This document shows, piece after piece, positions 36,148 through 46,972 of a stretch of DNA of 64,000 nt (positions within the stretch are counted from its first letter, which is position 1; each line of letters begins with the position of its first letter). Made by a program: the position numbers and the translations under genes. The stretch is from NCBI RefSeq assembly GCF_016595235.1, contig NZ_JAENHL010000008.1, positions 1,758,624 through 1,822,623 of the forward strand, given 5' to 3'. Under the pieces are notes generated by a model. The model was not told the origin of the DNA, searched no databases, and saw only the letters and a list, made by a program, of their open reading frames with translations. Source of the stretch: Taklimakanibacter albus. Its GTDB lineage: Bacteria; Pseudomonadota; Alphaproteobacteria; Rhizobiales; Aestuariivirgaceae.

Positions 36148-36810
36148 ATGATCAAAGCCGCCTTCACCGCCCTTGGCGATGTCCTCTCCCCCGATTTCCG
36201 CAGCGTTCTCTTCAAGGCGGTCGGGCTGGCCATCGTGCTGCTCATCGCCATCGTCGCCGGAACGGTGTTCCTGCTCGACATGCTGAAGCTCACCCCCTGG
36301 GGCTGGGGCAACAGCATCATCGAAGTGGTGGGCGGCCTCGGCGTCGCGGTGCTCGCCTTTTTCATGATCCCGCCGGTCACTGCCCTCTTCGCCGGCCTCT
36401 ATCTGGATCACATCGCCGGCCTCGTCGAGCGCAAGCACTATCCGTCAGATCCACCGGGCAGTGAATTGCCGACCACCAAGGCGATCCTGCTTGGCGTGCA
36501 ATTCGGCCTCCTGGTGCTCCTCGTCAATCTGGCGGTGCTGCCGATGCTGCTCTTCGGCGTCGGCGCGATCGTGCTGCTCATCGTCAACGCCTATCTGATC
36601 AGCCGCGAATATTTCGAGATGGCGGCGATGCGCCACATGGCGGTGGACGAGGCCAAGGAACTGCGCCGGCAGAACACGCCGCATATCTTCATCGCCGGCT
36701 TCGTTCCCGCAGCACTTGCCCTTGTGCCCTTCGTCAACCTCACCGTGCCCTTGTTCTCGACGAGCTACTTCGTGCACATCTTCAAGGGACTGAAACGGTC
36801 TTCTCCTTGA
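36148..36810 (+). CDS. EI24/CysZ-like integral membrane protein
   Basis: This 220-residue protein has four or more membrane helices, at about 30-55, 65-90, 115-145 and 175-205, with AYLISREYFEMAAMRH between the last two, a segment typical of the EI24/CysZ family. CysZ proteins take up sulfate; many alphaproteobacterial members are uncharacterised. The 3' end overlaps the convergent nth gene by 29 bases. Confidence 0.8.
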   Translation: MIKAAFTALGDVLSPDFRSVLFKAVGLAIVLLIAIVAGTVFLLDMLKLTPWGWGNSIIEVVGGLGVAVLAFFMIPPVTALFAGLYLDHIAGLVERKHYPSDPPGSELPTTKAILLGVQFGLLVLLVNLAVLPMLLFGVGAIVLLIVNAYLISREYFEMAAMRHMAVDEAKELRRQNTPHIFIAGFVPAALALVPFVNLTVPLFSTSYFVHIFKGLKRSSP

Positions 36811-37438
36811 ACAGGCAGAGATCGTTGATGAGACAGCGCGGGCATTCGGGCTTGCGCGCCTTGCACACATAACGGCCGTGCAGAATGAGCCAGTGATGGG
36901 CGTGGCGCTTATATTCGGGCGGCACCACCTTTTCGAGCTTGAGCTCGACCTCGAGCGGCGTCTTGCCGGGCGCCAGCCCGGTGCGGTTGCCGAGCCGGAA
37001 GAGATGCGTGTCGACGGCGATGGTGGGCTCGCCGAAAGCGATATTGAGCACGACATTCGCCGTCTTGCGCCCGACCCCCGGCAGTTCCTCGAGCGCGGCC
37101 CGATCACGCGGCACTTCGCTGCCATATCTGTCGATGAGGATCTGCGACAGCGCGATCACATTCCTGGCCTTCATCCGATAGAGACCAATGGTGCGGATAT
37201 AGGAGATGAGCTCCGCCTCGCCGAGCTCGACCATCTTTTCCGGCGTGTCGACGAATTTGAACAGGGGACCGGTGGCGCGGTTGACGCCGACATCGGTCGC
37301 TTGCGCCGAAAGCACCACGGCGACGAGGAGCGTGTAAGGATTGACATAATCGAGCTCGCCCTCGGGTGCGGGATCCGCCGCCTGGAAACGGCGGAACATC
37401 TCCGTGATCTGATCCGGTTTGAGCCTGCGCGGCGCCAT
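36782..37438 (-). CDS. nth: Endonuclease III
   Basis: This 218-residue bifunctional DNA glycosylase/AP lyase has the helix-hairpin-helix LPGVGRKTANVVL with catalytic Lys, Asp in AVDTHLFRLGNR, and the C-terminal 4Fe-4S loop spaced C-x6-C-x2-C-x5-C (CKARKPECPRCLINDLC). It removes oxidised pyrimidines in base excision repair. It is divergent from the DUF2244 gene. Confidence 0.95.
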   Translation of the reverse strand: MAPRRLKPDQITEMFRRFQAADPAPEGELDYVNPYTLLVAVVLSAQATDVGVNRATGPLFKFVDTPEKMVELGEAELISYIRTIGLYRMKARNVIALSQILIDRYGSEVPRDRAALEELPGVGRKTANVVLNIAFGEPTIAVDTHLFRLGNRTGLAPGKTPLEVELKLEKVVPPEYKRHAHHWLILHGRYVCKARKPECPRCLINDLCLFKEKTVSVP

Positions 37439-37493
37439 GATTCTCTCATCTGTTTCAGGTGACCTGAGCCCAGTTGGAGCCTAAGATCAAGCC

Positions 37494-37958
37494 ATGCAGC
37501 AGACCTTCCGCGCCACGCTCAAGCCCTATCGCTCGCTGAGCCAGAAAGGCTTTCTGATTCTGATGAGCGTGTTGATCGGCCTCAATTTCGCGGCCGGCAC
37601 CGCCTTCTATCTGCTCGGCGCCTGGCCGATCGCCCCGTTTCTCGGCCTCGATGTCGCGCTCGTCTGGTGGGCCTTCCGCAAGAATTACGCCGATGCGCTG
37701 AAGGAAGAGCAGATCGAGGTGACGGACCATGAGCTGATCCTCAAGCGTTTCGACCATGACCGGCAACACGAGGAGCTGCATTTCACCCGCGGCTGGGTCA
37801 AGGTCGAGCTGGAAGAGGACCATGACCGCGAATTGATCGGCAGCCTTTATTTGCGCTTCAAAGGTCGGCGCACCGAGATCGGCCAGTTCCTCGCCGCCCA
37901 TGACCGCAAGGCCTTCGCCGATACGCTGCGCGGCGCGCTGGCTCGACCGCGTATTTGA
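37494..37958 (+). CDS. DUF2244 membrane protein
   Basis: This 154-residue protein opens TLKPYRSLSQKGFLILM and has two membrane helices at about 20-60 followed by a soluble domain (VTDHELILKRFDHDRQ to FLAAHDRKAFADTLRGAL), the layout of the DUF2244 family. The family often neighbours nth or cytochrome oxidase genes in alphaproteobacteria. Function unknown. Confidence 0.88.
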   Translation: MQQTFRATLKPYRSLSQKGFLILMSVLIGLNFAAGTAFYLLGAWPIAPFLGLDVALVWWAFRKNYADALKEEQIEVTDHELILKRFDHDRQHEELHFTRGWVKVELEEDHDRELIGSLYLRFKGRRTEIGQFLAAHDRKAFADTLRGALARPRI

Positions 37959-38035
37959 AAGTACCGTGATTACAATGGCTTAGATTGCGCAAGAATCGGG
38001 TGGTTTCGGCGCCCGGAGCTTCCTAGATTCCGATC

Positions 38036-38908
38036 ATGACAACCGAGATCGAAACCCTGTCCACCCCCGCCCGCGACTATGAGATCGTGAAGAAGACGCT
38101 CGCCTTCATTCACGAGACCTGGCGCGAGCAGCCCTCGCTCGAAGAGATCGCCGAGCAGGCGCAACTGAGTCCGACCCATCTGCAGCGGCTGTTCACCCGC
38201 TGGGCCGGCCTCTCGCCCAAAGCCTTCCTGCAGGCGGTGACGCTCGACCATGCGCGCGGCCTCCTGCGCGAATCCGCATCGATCCTCGACACGGCCTATG
38301 AAGTGGGCTTGTCTGGACCGGGGCGGCTGCACGACCTCTTCGTCACCCATGAAGGCATGACCCCCGGCTTCTACAAAGCGGGCGGCAAGGGCCTCACCTT
38401 GCGCTTCGGCTTCCATGACTGCCCCTTCGGGCGCGCGCTGGTGATGATCACCGACCAGGGCCTCGCCGGCCTCGCTTTCGCCGATGACGGGGCGGAGAAG
38501 GACGCGCTCATCGACATGCAGTCGCGCTGGCCGGGCGCCGCCTATATCGAGGACTGGCTCGCCACCAAGCCTTATGCCGACCGCATCTTCAAGCCGGAGA
38601 ACTGGCGCCGCGACGAGCCCTTGCGCGTCGTCTTCATCGGCAGCGATTTCGAGATCCGCGTCTGGGAGACGCTGTTGCGCATCCCGCTCGGCAAACGCTC
38701 GACCTATTCCGACGTCGCCGCCCATATCGGCAACCCCAAAGCGGCGCGCGCGGTCGGCGCCGCGGTCGGCCGCAATCCGGTCTCCTTCGTGGTGCCCTGC
38801 CACCGGGTGCTCAGCAAATCCGGCAGCCTGTGCGGCTATCACTGGGGACTTACCCGCAAACGCGCCATCCTCGGCTGGGAGGCCGGGATCAGCGCCAAAG
38901 CGGCGTGA
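38036..38908 (+). CDS. AraC-type HTH fused to O6-methylguanine-DNA methyltransferase
   Basis: This 290-residue protein has an AraC-type double helix-turn-helix (about 15-110, PSLEEIAEQAQLSPTHLQRLF) joined to the alkyltransferase domain with the acceptor Cys in VVPCHRVL. It lacks the N-terminal Zn domain of Ada that senses methylphosphotriesters, so it should repair O6-methylguanine directly but cannot be switched on in the Ada manner. It resembles the Ada-like proteins common in proteobacteria. Confidence 0.92.
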   Translation: MTTEIETLSTPARDYEIVKKTLAFIHETWREQPSLEEIAEQAQLSPTHLQRLFTRWAGLSPKAFLQAVTLDHARGLLRESASILDTAYEVGLSGPGRLHDLFVTHEGMTPGFYKAGGKGLTLRFGFHDCPFGRALVMITDQGLAGLAFADDGAEKDALIDMQSRWPGAAYIEDWLATKPYADRIFKPENWRRDEPLRVVFIGSDFEIRVWETLLRIPLGKRSTYSDVAAHIGNPKAARAVGAAVGRNPVSFVVPCHRVLSKSGSLCGYHWGLTRKRAILGWEAGISAKAA

Positions 38909-38916
38909 TCAGCTGA

Positions 38917-39537
38917 TCACCCGTTGAGTATCTCGATCTTCTCGGGGCGTGAATCGGCCTTGAGGCGATAGAAGACCGGTACGCCGGTCTCGAGTTCGCG
39001 CTTCAGGATTTCCGCCGGCGTCAGGCCTTCGATGGCCATGATCAGAGAACGCAATGAATTGCCATGCGCCGCCACCAGAACGCTTTTGCCCGACAACACA
39101 TCCGGCTGGATGTGTGTCATGTAATAAGGCAGGGCGCGCGCCAGCGTGTCCTTGAGGCTCTCGCCGCCGGGCGGCGGCACGTCATAGGAACGGCGCCAGA
39201 CGAGGACCTGCTCCTCGCCCCATTTCTTGCGTGCATCGTCCTTGTTGAGGCCGGTCAAGTCGCCATAGTCGCGCTCATTCAGCGCCTGGTCCTTGACGGT
39301 CTTGAGACCGGTCTGGCCGAGCTCGGCCAGCATCAAATCGAGCGTGTGCTGGGCGCGCGTCAGCACGCTCGTATAGGCGATATCGAATTTGAGACCTTTG
39401 CGCTTCAAGCGCTCGCCCGCCGCCTTGGCTTCGGCGATGCCCTTCTCGGTCAGGCCCGGGTCTTTCCAGCCGGTGAACAGATTCTTCAGATTCCACTCAC
39501 TCTGTCCGTGGCGGACAAGCACCAATATGCGATCCAT
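38917..39537 (-). CDS. gpmA: 2,3-bisphosphoglycerate-dependent phosphoglycerate mutase
   Basis: This 206-residue enzyme interconverts 3- and 2-phosphoglycerate. [19 protein letters not shown] contains the phosphorylated His; [15 protein letters not shown] and PPPGGESL are family motifs, and VAAHGNSLR holds the second His. The short form is typical of rhizobial GpmA. It lies three bases after dapB and is cotranscribed with it. Confidence 0.95.
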   Translation of the reverse strand: MDRILVLVRHGQSEWNLKNLFTGWKDPGLTEKGIAEAKAAGERLKRKGLKFDIAYTSVLTRAQHTLDLMLAELGQTGLKTVKDQALNERDYGDLTGLNKDDARKKWGEEQVLVWRRSYDVPPPGGESLKDTLARALPYYMTHIQPDVLSGKSVLVAAHGNSLRSLIMAIEGLTPAEILKRELETGVPVFYRLKADSRPEKIEILNG

Positions 39538-39540
39538 CGA

Positions 39541-40341
39541 TTACTCCAGTCCCAATACGTCGGCCATCGAATAGAGACCGGGTTTCTTGTCTTGCGCCCA
39601 AAGGGTGGCACGCACGGCGCCGCGCGCAAAGAGGTCGCGGCTCGCCGCCCTATGAGTGAGCTCGATGCGCTCGTCCGGCCCGGCGAACATCACCGTGTGC
39701 TCGCCGACGACGCTGCCGCCGCGCAAGGTGGCGAAGCCGATATGGCCTTCAGGACGGGCGCCGGTGTGACCGTCGCGCGCGCGCACCGAGGATTTCGTGA
39801 GATCGAGCTTGCGGCCTTCGGCCGCCGCCTGGCCCAGCAGCAAAGCGGTGCCCGAGGGCGCGTCGATCTTGTGCTTGTGATGCATTTCGAGGACCTCGAT
39901 GTCGAAATCGGGGCCCAAGGTCGCCGCCACCTTGCGCACCAGGGCGGCGAGCAGATTGACGCCTAAGCTCATATTGCCCGATTTCACGATGCGGGCATGG
40001 CGGGCGGCCGCCTTGATCTTCTCGTCACCCTCCTTGTCGATGCCGGTGGTGCCGATGACATGGACGATACGGGCTTGCGCCGAGAGCTCGGCCAGCGCCA
40101 GCGTCGCCTTCGGGACAGTGAAGTCGATCAAGCCTTCGATCCTGGTGAACAGCGCCAAGGGCTCGTCGGTGATTTTGACGCCGAGCGGTCCCAAGCCGGC
40201 AAGCTCGCCCATATCGGCGCCGACGGCACTCGAGCCTTTCGGCTCGATGCCGCCCGCGACTTCGAGACCTTCCGTCTCATGCACGATGCGGGTGAGAACG
40301 CGGCCCATGCGGCCGGCCGCTCCGGCGATGGCGATCTTCAT
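39541..40341 (-). CDS. dapB: 4-hydroxy-tetrahydrodipicolinate reductase
   Basis: This 266-residue enzyme of lysine and diaminopimelate synthesis has the N-terminal dinucleotide motif [12 protein letters not shown] and the active-site block [19 protein letters not shown] with its His pair, Lys and Ser/Gly/Thr substrate site. It overlaps the DUF1330 gene upstream by four bases, so the run DUF1330, DUF1330, dapB, gpmA is one operon. Confidence 0.96.
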   Translation of the reverse strand: MKIAIAGAAGRMGRVLTRIVHETEGLEVAGGIEPKGSSAVGADMGELAGLGPLGVKITDEPLALFTRIEGLIDFTVPKATLALAELSAQARIVHVIGTTGIDKEGDEKIKAAARHARIVKSGNMSLGVNLLAALVRKVAATLGPDFDIEVLEMHHKHKIDAPSGTALLLGQAAAEGRKLDLTKSSVRARDGHTGARPEGHIGFATLRGGSVVGEHTVMFAGPDERIELTHRAASRDLFARGAVRATLWAQDKKPGLYSMADVLGLE

Positions 40342-40640
40342 GACACTCCCTCGACAATGACGACGTCGCTCTCGGCACAGGTCTCGAAGATCTTCAGCGC
40401 CGCCTGATATTCGGGCGAACGGAAGCAGGCCTTGGCGGCTTCGAGAGACGGAAATTCGAGGATCACATGGCGGTCACGCGACGATCCCTTGACCACTTCA
40501 TAAGGACCACCGCGCACCAGGAATTTGGCGCCATAGGTCTCGAGCGGCATCTTGTTGGCGGCGACATAGTCCTTGTAGCGCTCAGGATCCTTCACCGTGA
40601 CGCGCACCATCCAATAGCCCTTAGCGGAACCGGCCATCAC
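40338..40640 (-). CDS. DUF1330 protein, second of a tandem pair
   Basis: This 100-residue dimeric alpha-beta barrel protein has [55 protein letters not shown], all conserved DUF1330 phrases. Its ATGATG start overlaps the stop of its paralogue. The family's activity is unknown. Confidence 0.88.
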   Translation of the reverse strand: MMAGSAKGYWMVRVTVKDPERYKDYVAANKMPLETYGAKFLVRGGPYEVVKGSSRDRHVILEFPSLEAAKACFRSPEYQAALKIFETCAESDVVIVEGVS

Positions 40641-40924
40641 ACACCCTCGACGATGACGATATTGGCCGACCCGGCGCCCTGACGCTTGGCCTTGGCGGAC
40701 TGATATTCGGGGGAATTGTAGCAGGCGACCGCGTCCTCATAGGACGGGAATTCGATCACCACATTGCGCGGACGCCCCTCGCCTTCCATCTGGCCTGAGC
40801 GGCCGCCGCGCGCCAGGATATTGGCGCCATATTTCTTGAACGCCAGGGGCGCGCTTTCGGCGTAAAGCTTATACTGCTCGGGATTGGACACGACGACTTG
40901 CGCAATCCAATAGGCCTTGGGCAT
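40637..40924 (-). CDS. DUF1330 protein, first of a tandem pair
   Basis: This 95-residue paralogue of the next gene (KAYWIAQVVVSNPEQYKLYA, ILARGGRSGQMEGEG, NVVIEFPSYEDAVACYNSPEYQ) is the first gene of the operon running to gpmA. The two copies share the fold but are well diverged, so the duplication is old. Confidence 0.88.
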   Translation of the reverse strand: MPKAYWIAQVVVSNPEQYKLYAESAPLAFKKYGANILARGGRSGQMEGEGRPRNVVIEFPSYEDAVACYNSPEYQSAKAKRQGAGSANIVIVEGV

Positions 40925-40983
40925 GCTGCCTTCTCCCCTTCAAGTTCGGGGACAGGCTCTAAGTTAAAGGTTCGGACTGGTCA

Positions 40984-41751
40984 ATGGCGCTGAAAAACTT
41001 CGTTCGGGAACTCTATGAAGGGGCCTCGAGCCGGGCGCACCGCTTCCGCTACGGCCTCATCACCTTCGATATCGCGACAATCGTCTTTCTCGTGGTGTCG
41101 TCCTTCCTGCCGCGCACGCCGCTGATCGGCGTGATCGACGTCATTATCGGCATCATCATCCTCACCGACTTCCTGGCGCGCTTCTGGATCAGCCGCGACC
41201 GCCTCGGCGATCTCATGCACCCCGGCAATCTCGCCGACATCGTGGTCATCGTCTCGCTCCTGGCGCCAGTCGCCGGCGAAGGCCTCGCCTTCCTGCGCGT
41301 GGTGCGGGTGCTGCGCATCATGCGCTCCCCCCTCGTTCTCATGCGCATGCGCCGTGACTCGCGGCTCTTCCGCGAGAACGAGCAGTCGGTGATGGCCGCG
41401 CTCAATCTCGGGCTCTTCATCTTCGTGACCACGGGGATCGTCTATGAAAGCCAGCGCGGCCTCAACGAGCACATCACCAACTATGCCGATGCGCTCTATT
41501 TCACCGTCTCGACGCTGACCACCACGGGCTTCGGCGACATCACGCTGCAAGGCCATTGGGGCCGCATGCTGTCGGTGCTGATCATGATCTTCGGCGTGTC
41601 CTTGTTTCTGCGCCTGATCCAGATCCTGATCCGGCCGCACAAGGTCGAGCACAAATGCCCGGATTGCGGCCTCAAACGCCATGACGCCGATGCCGTCCAT
41701 TGCAAACATTGCGGCCGGGTCCTGCATATCGAGGACGAAGGCGCGGTGTGA
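40984..41751 (+). CDS. Voltage-gated-type ion channel with C-terminal zinc ribbon
   Basis: This 255-residue membrane protein has six helices of the voltage-gated channel type. S4 carries regularly spaced arginines (LRVVRVLRIMRS), and the pore loop reads STLTTTGFGDITLQG, close to a potassium filter. A cytoplasmic tail at about 222-248 has two CxxC pairs (CPDCGLKRHD and CKHCGRVL), a rubredoxin-like zinc ribbon. It is probably a potassium channel; the metal or redox tail could gate it. Confidence 0.85.
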   Translation: MALKNFVRELYEGASSRAHRFRYGLITFDIATIVFLVVSSFLPRTPLIGVIDVIIGIIILTDFLARFWISRDRLGDLMHPGNLADIVVIVSLLAPVAGEGLAFLRVVRVLRIMRSPLVLMRMRRDSRLFRENEQSVMAALNLGLFIFVTTGIVYESQRGLNEHITNYADALYFTVSTLTTTGFGDITLQGHWGRMLSVLIMIFGVSLFLRLIQILIRPHKVEHKCPDCGLKRHDADAVHCKHCGRVLHIEDEGAV

Positions 41752-41778
41752 GCGGGACGAGAACTCGCGGACGCTCGA

Positions 41779-42930
41779 CTACGAGCCAAAACCTTCCCAG
41801 AAGGCGCGGGCCTTGGCGAAGAAGCCTTCCGATTCGGGCGAGTTGTTGCGGGATTCCTTCTCGAAATCCTTGAGCAGGTCACGCTGCTTGCGCGACAGGT
41901 TGACCGGCGTTTCGACCGTCACCTGAATATACATGTCGCCCATCTGGTTCGAGCGCAGCACCGGCATGCCCTTGCTCTTGAGGCGGAACTGCTTGCCGGT
42001 CTGAGCGCCTTCGGGGATCGATACGCGCGCCTTCTTGCCGTCGATGGTCGGCACTTCGATGTCGCCGCCGAGCGAGGCGACGATCATCGAGACCGGCACC
42101 TTGCAGAAGAGATCGGCGCCGTCGCGCTGGAAGAACTCATGCGGGCGCACCGACAGGAAGATATAAAGATCGCCGGCCGAGCCGCCGCGCAGGCCCGCTT
42201 CGCCTTCGCCGGCAAGCCGGATGCGGGTGCCGTCCTCGACGCCCGCCGGAATGTTGACCGACAGCGTGCGCTCGCGGGTGAGCCGGCCCTGGCCGCCGCA
42301 ATTGCTGCACGGATCGGAAATGACCTGGCCGTTGCCATGGCATGTGGGGCAGGTGCGCTCGACGGTGAAGAAGCCCTGGGCCGCCCGGACCGCACCCTGG
42401 CCGCCGCAGGTGCCGCAGGTCTTGGGGCTGGAGCCCGGCTTGGCGCCCGAGCCTTTGCAGACATCGCAAGCGGTGGCGGTCGGCACCCGGATCTGCGCCG
42501 TCTTGCCGGAATAGGCTTCGGTGAGGCTGATTTCCATGTTGTAGCGCAGGTCCGAACCGCGCGCCGCCGATGTCCGGCCGCCGCCCCGGCCGCGGCCACG
42601 GCCACCGCCCATGAACTCGCCGAACAGGTCCTCGAAGATGTCCGACATCGAGGAGGTGAATTCGGGACCGAAGCCCGGACCGCCGGGACGTCCGCCCATG
42701 CCGCCCTCGAAAGCAGCATGGCCGAAGCGGTCATAGGCCGCCTTCTTCTGCGGGTCCTTCAGGACCTCATAGGCCTCGGTGATTTCCTTGAATTTGTGCT
42801 CGGCCGTCTTGTCGCCCGGATTGGCGTCGGGATGCAATTGCTTGGCGAGCTTACGATAGGCGCCTTTCAGCTCCTTCTCGTCGGCGCCCTTCTGCACTCC
42901 CAGAACTTCATAATAGTCGCGCTTGGCCAT
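41779..42930 (-). CDS. dnaJ: Chaperone DnaJ
   Basis: This 383-residue type I Hsp40 has a J domain (1-70) with HPD in QLHPDANPG, a Gly/Phe/Arg-rich linker (75-125), four zinc motifs [24 protein letters not shown] and CSNCGGQG (about 145-210), and substrate-binding C-terminal domains. It delivers substrates to DnaK and stimulates its ATPase. It lies 113 bases after dnaK, with a large palindrome between. Confidence 0.97.
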   Translation of the reverse strand: MAKRDYYEVLGVQKGADEKELKGAYRKLAKQLHPDANPGDKTAEHKFKEITEAYEVLKDPQKKAAYDRFGHAAFEGGMGGRPGGPGFGPEFTSSMSDIFEDLFGEFMGGGRGRGRGGGRTSAARGSDLRYNMEISLTEAYSGKTAQIRVPTATACDVCKGSGAKPGSSPKTCGTCGGQGAVRAAQGFFTVERTCPTCHGNGQVISDPCSNCGGQGRLTRERTLSVNIPAGVEDGTRIRLAGEGEAGLRGGSAGDLYIFLSVRPHEFFQRDGADLFCKVPVSMIVASLGGDIEVPTIDGKKARVSIPEGAQTGKQFRLKSKGMPVLRSNQMGDMYIQVTVETPVNLSRKQRDLLKDFEKESRNNSPESEGFFAKARAFWEGFGS

Positions 42931-42958
42931 TCTGACCCGTCCGCCCAGCTCTTCTTAA

Positions 42959-43034
42959 CCTGTTTCCGCACGCCCGAAAAAGATGCTTCTCCCCGCGGGT
43001 TGCGCGGGGAGAAGATTTTCGGGCTGGAAACAGG
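42959..43034 (-). other. 76-bp nested palindrome between dnaK and dnaJ
   Basis: Three sets of arms nest exactly: CCTGTTTCC/GGAAACAGG, GCCCGAAAA/TTTTCGGGC and a perfect 12-bp inner stem CTTCTCCCCGCG/CGCGGGGAGAAG around GGTTG. In the minus direction the inner stem is followed by ATCTTTTTCGGG. It starts ten bases after the dnaK stop and probably acts as a partial terminator or processing hairpin setting the DnaK:DnaJ ratio. Confidence 0.8.
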
Positions 43035-43043
43035 ACACGTTTC

Positions 43044-44969
<1,926 letters not shown>

Positions 44970-45109
44970 TTACAAAACCTCCTAGCGGCAGACCCTGGTG
45001 GAAGCCCTATCCGGCACTTCCGCCCCGGACTCGAAAGTGGGGTGCGGGTCCCCTATTACGTTGAACCGGACCTCCCCCGTGGGTTGGAGGTGAATCCGGC
45101 GTTCGGGGG

Positions 45110-45140
45110 CTATATAAGGTTGGAAGCCGGCCCTATCAAG
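45110..45140 (-). promoter_or_regulatory. RpoH (sigma-32) type promoter of dnaK-dnaJ
   Basis: On the minus strand the sequence reads CTTG, 18 bases, then CTTATAT, matching the alphaproteobacterial RpoH pattern CTTG-N17/18-CYTATNT. Transcription would start near 45103, leaving a leader of about 130 bases. No CIRCE inverted repeat is visible. Confidence 0.75.
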
Positions 45141-45259
45141 TTTTGGTGAGAGCTGAAGCCCAAGTTCCGAAAGGTTTCCGGGTGGCCGGAAAGGCGCCGG
45201 CGCGCCAGATTGCCGTCCCGGTCCCAGCATGGGAAAGCTAGGGCCACAGGAGTACACCC

Positions 45260-45931
45260 ATGGCGTCCCCTTACCTGCCGGATCCCGAGGATGTCGAGGA
45301 TCTTCTCATGACCCTGGAAAAGGCCTTCGAGGTCCGCTTCGTCCAGAGCGATGCCGACAAGGTCAGCACCGTGGGAGACCTGTTTGAGGTTCTTCAGGCC
45401 AAGATGGGAACCACCTCGCACCGCCGCCAGCGCTGCCTCAGTGCCGTTACCTTCTACCGGCTCAAGAAAGCGGTCGCCGCCGCCACCGGCATCGAGGTGG
45501 GGCCACGGACGGCGATTTCAGATGTCTTTCCCGCGAGGGCCCTGGCCTCCCGGATAAAGGCGCTTGGCGATCAAACCGGCCTCAGGCTGCCTCCCGTCCC
45601 CTATGCTGCAGATCAGAGCTTTCTGTTCCTGGTCGGGATCGCATCTTGTCTCACCGCCTTCTATCTCGGCGTGACGACCACTGCCGGACTGGTCGCCCTT
45701 CTCCTCGGCCTTGGCGCCTTCGGCGTCCTGCGGTTTGCCGAGTTCCCGCGCTCCATGACTCAGCATGATTTCGGCGCGCTCGCCCGCGAAACCGCCTTCT
45801 TCAATTACGGCCGCCTCGCCCGCGAGACCGGGACGCTGAGCAATGTCGACTTGTGGAATGCTCTGGAATTCATGATCCGCAAAGACGGTCTTTTCGACGG
45901 TACATTCGACAGAGAGACCCGCCTCGTATGA
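45260..45931 (+). CDS. Membrane protein with carrier-like N-terminal segment
   Basis: This 223-residue protein has AGGAG eight bases before its ATG. Its N-terminal segment (about 8-47: VEDLLMTLEKAFEVRF, then DKVSTVGDLFEVLQAKM) reads like an acyl-carrier fold, but the Ser that carries phosphopantetheine is absent. Two membrane helices span about 118-162. A C-terminal soluble part ends NALEFMIRKDGLFDGTFDR, again carrier- or helix-like. I cannot name it. It overlaps the AlkB gene by four bases. Confidence 0.65.
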   Translation: MASPYLPDPEDVEDLLMTLEKAFEVRFVQSDADKVSTVGDLFEVLQAKMGTTSHRRQRCLSAVTFYRLKKAVAAATGIEVGPRTAISDVFPARALASRIKALGDQTGLRLPPVPYAADQSFLFLVGIASCLTAFYLGVTTTAGLVALLLGLGAFGVLRFAEFPRSMTQHDFGALARETAFFNYGRLARETGTLSNVDLWNALEFMIRKDGLFDGTFDRETRLV

Positions 45932-46530
45932 GCAGCGGCCTTAAATATCTGCCGTCCTATTTCGACCGGGCGGCGCAGGAGGCCCTGATCACCGCGATCG
46001 AGGCAGCCGTCGCCCAAGCTCCCTTCTACACGCCGGTGATGCCAAGGAGCGGCCGGCCCTTCACCGTCCGGATGAGCAATCTGGGACAGCTCGGCTGGGT
46101 GTCGGACCGGGACGGCTACCGCTATCAGGCGCAGCATCCCGAAACCGGCGAGCCCTGGCCGGAGATCCCGGACCAGGTGCTGGCGCTCTGGCGCAAGGTG
46201 GCGGACTATCCGCATGATCCGGAAGCCTGTCTGGTAAACCATTATCGCGAAGGCGCCAAACTGGGCCTGCATCGCGATGAGGACGAGAAGGATTTCGCCG
46301 CCCCGGTCGTCTCGATCTCGCTCGGCGACACCGCCATCTTCCGCATCGGCGGAACCGAGCGGAGCGGCAAGACGGAAACCCTGAAGCTTTCCTCTGGCGA
46401 TGTGCTGGTGTTGGGCGGCGCCTCGCGGCTGCGCTATCACGGCATCGACCGGGTGCTCAGCGGGACCTCGACGCTTCTCAAGCAAGGCGGCCGCCTCAAT
46501 CTCACCTTGCGGCGGGTGACCAAGCCATGA
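45928..46530 (+). CDS. alkB: Alpha-ketoglutarate-dependent dioxygenase AlkB
   Basis: This 200-residue protein starts at an ATGA overlap. Fe(II) ligands are in GLHRDEDEKDF and in SRLRYHGIDRV, and the oxoglutarate-binding Arg pair is in GRLNLTLRRVTKP. It demethylates 1-methyladenine and 3-methylcytosine in DNA and RNA. Its stop overlaps the DUF3052 start, giving a three-gene unit with its neighbours. Confidence 0.93.
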   Translation: MSSGLKYLPSYFDRAAQEALITAIEAAVAQAPFYTPVMPRSGRPFTVRMSNLGQLGWVSDRDGYRYQAQHPETGEPWPEIPDQVLALWRKVADYPHDPEACLVNHYREGAKLGLHRDEDEKDFAAPVVSISLGDTAIFRIGGTERSGKTETLKLSSGDVLVLGGASRLRYHGIDRVLSGTSTLLKQGGRLNLTLRRVTKP

Positions 46531-46925
46531 GCATGGCCGGCTATTCGGGAACGCCTCTGTGGAAGAAGCTCGGCTTCAAGCCCGGCATGAAAATCGCCCT
46601 CATCCATGCCCCCGCTCATTATGCGAGCCTGATGGCGGACGCGCCCGAGGGCTTGAGCTTCGGCCAGACGGCCAAAGCGAGCGACGCCATCCATCTCTTC
46701 ATCGGTGATACCAAAGGCCTTGCCCTGATCACAAAGCTGGCCGTGCACCTGCCGCCGGCCAGCATGCTTTGGGTGTCGTGGCCGAAACTGTCTTCGCGCC
46801 TCTCCACCGGCCTCAGCGAGAACGATATCCGCAAGGTCGCGCTGGCCGCGGGCCTCGTCGATATCAAGGTCTGCGCGCTCGATCAGGACTGGTCCGGCCT
46901 CAAGCTCACCCGGCGCAAGAAATAG
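46527..46925 (+). CDS. DUF3052 family protein
   Basis: This 132-residue protein opens AGYSGTPLWKKLGFKPGMKIA, the signature of DUF3052, a family that often follows DNA-repair genes, and has the IHLFIGDTKGL and SMLWVSWPKLSSRLSTGL blocks. Structure and role are unknown. A ribosome site lies in alkB, and translation is coupled by the four-base overlap. Confidence 0.8.
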   Translation: MSMAGYSGTPLWKKLGFKPGMKIALIHAPAHYASLMADAPEGLSFGQTAKASDAIHLFIGDTKGLALITKLAVHLPPASMLWVSWPKLSSRLSTGLSENDIRKVALAAGLVDIKVCALDQDWSGLKLTRRKK

Positions 46926-46950
46926 GGCAGAGTCCTTTAGACCCCGCCCC

Positions 46951-46971
46951 TGCAACTTTTCGGGCCGATGC
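46951..46971. repeat. Dispersed palindromic repeat, half copy E
   Basis: ACTTTTCGGGCCGATGC repeats the right half of the elements at 220 and 30603. It lies between convergent genes and ends one base before the stop of the YegP-like gene, as the others do at their gene ends. Confidence 0.7.
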
Positions 46972-46972
46972 T

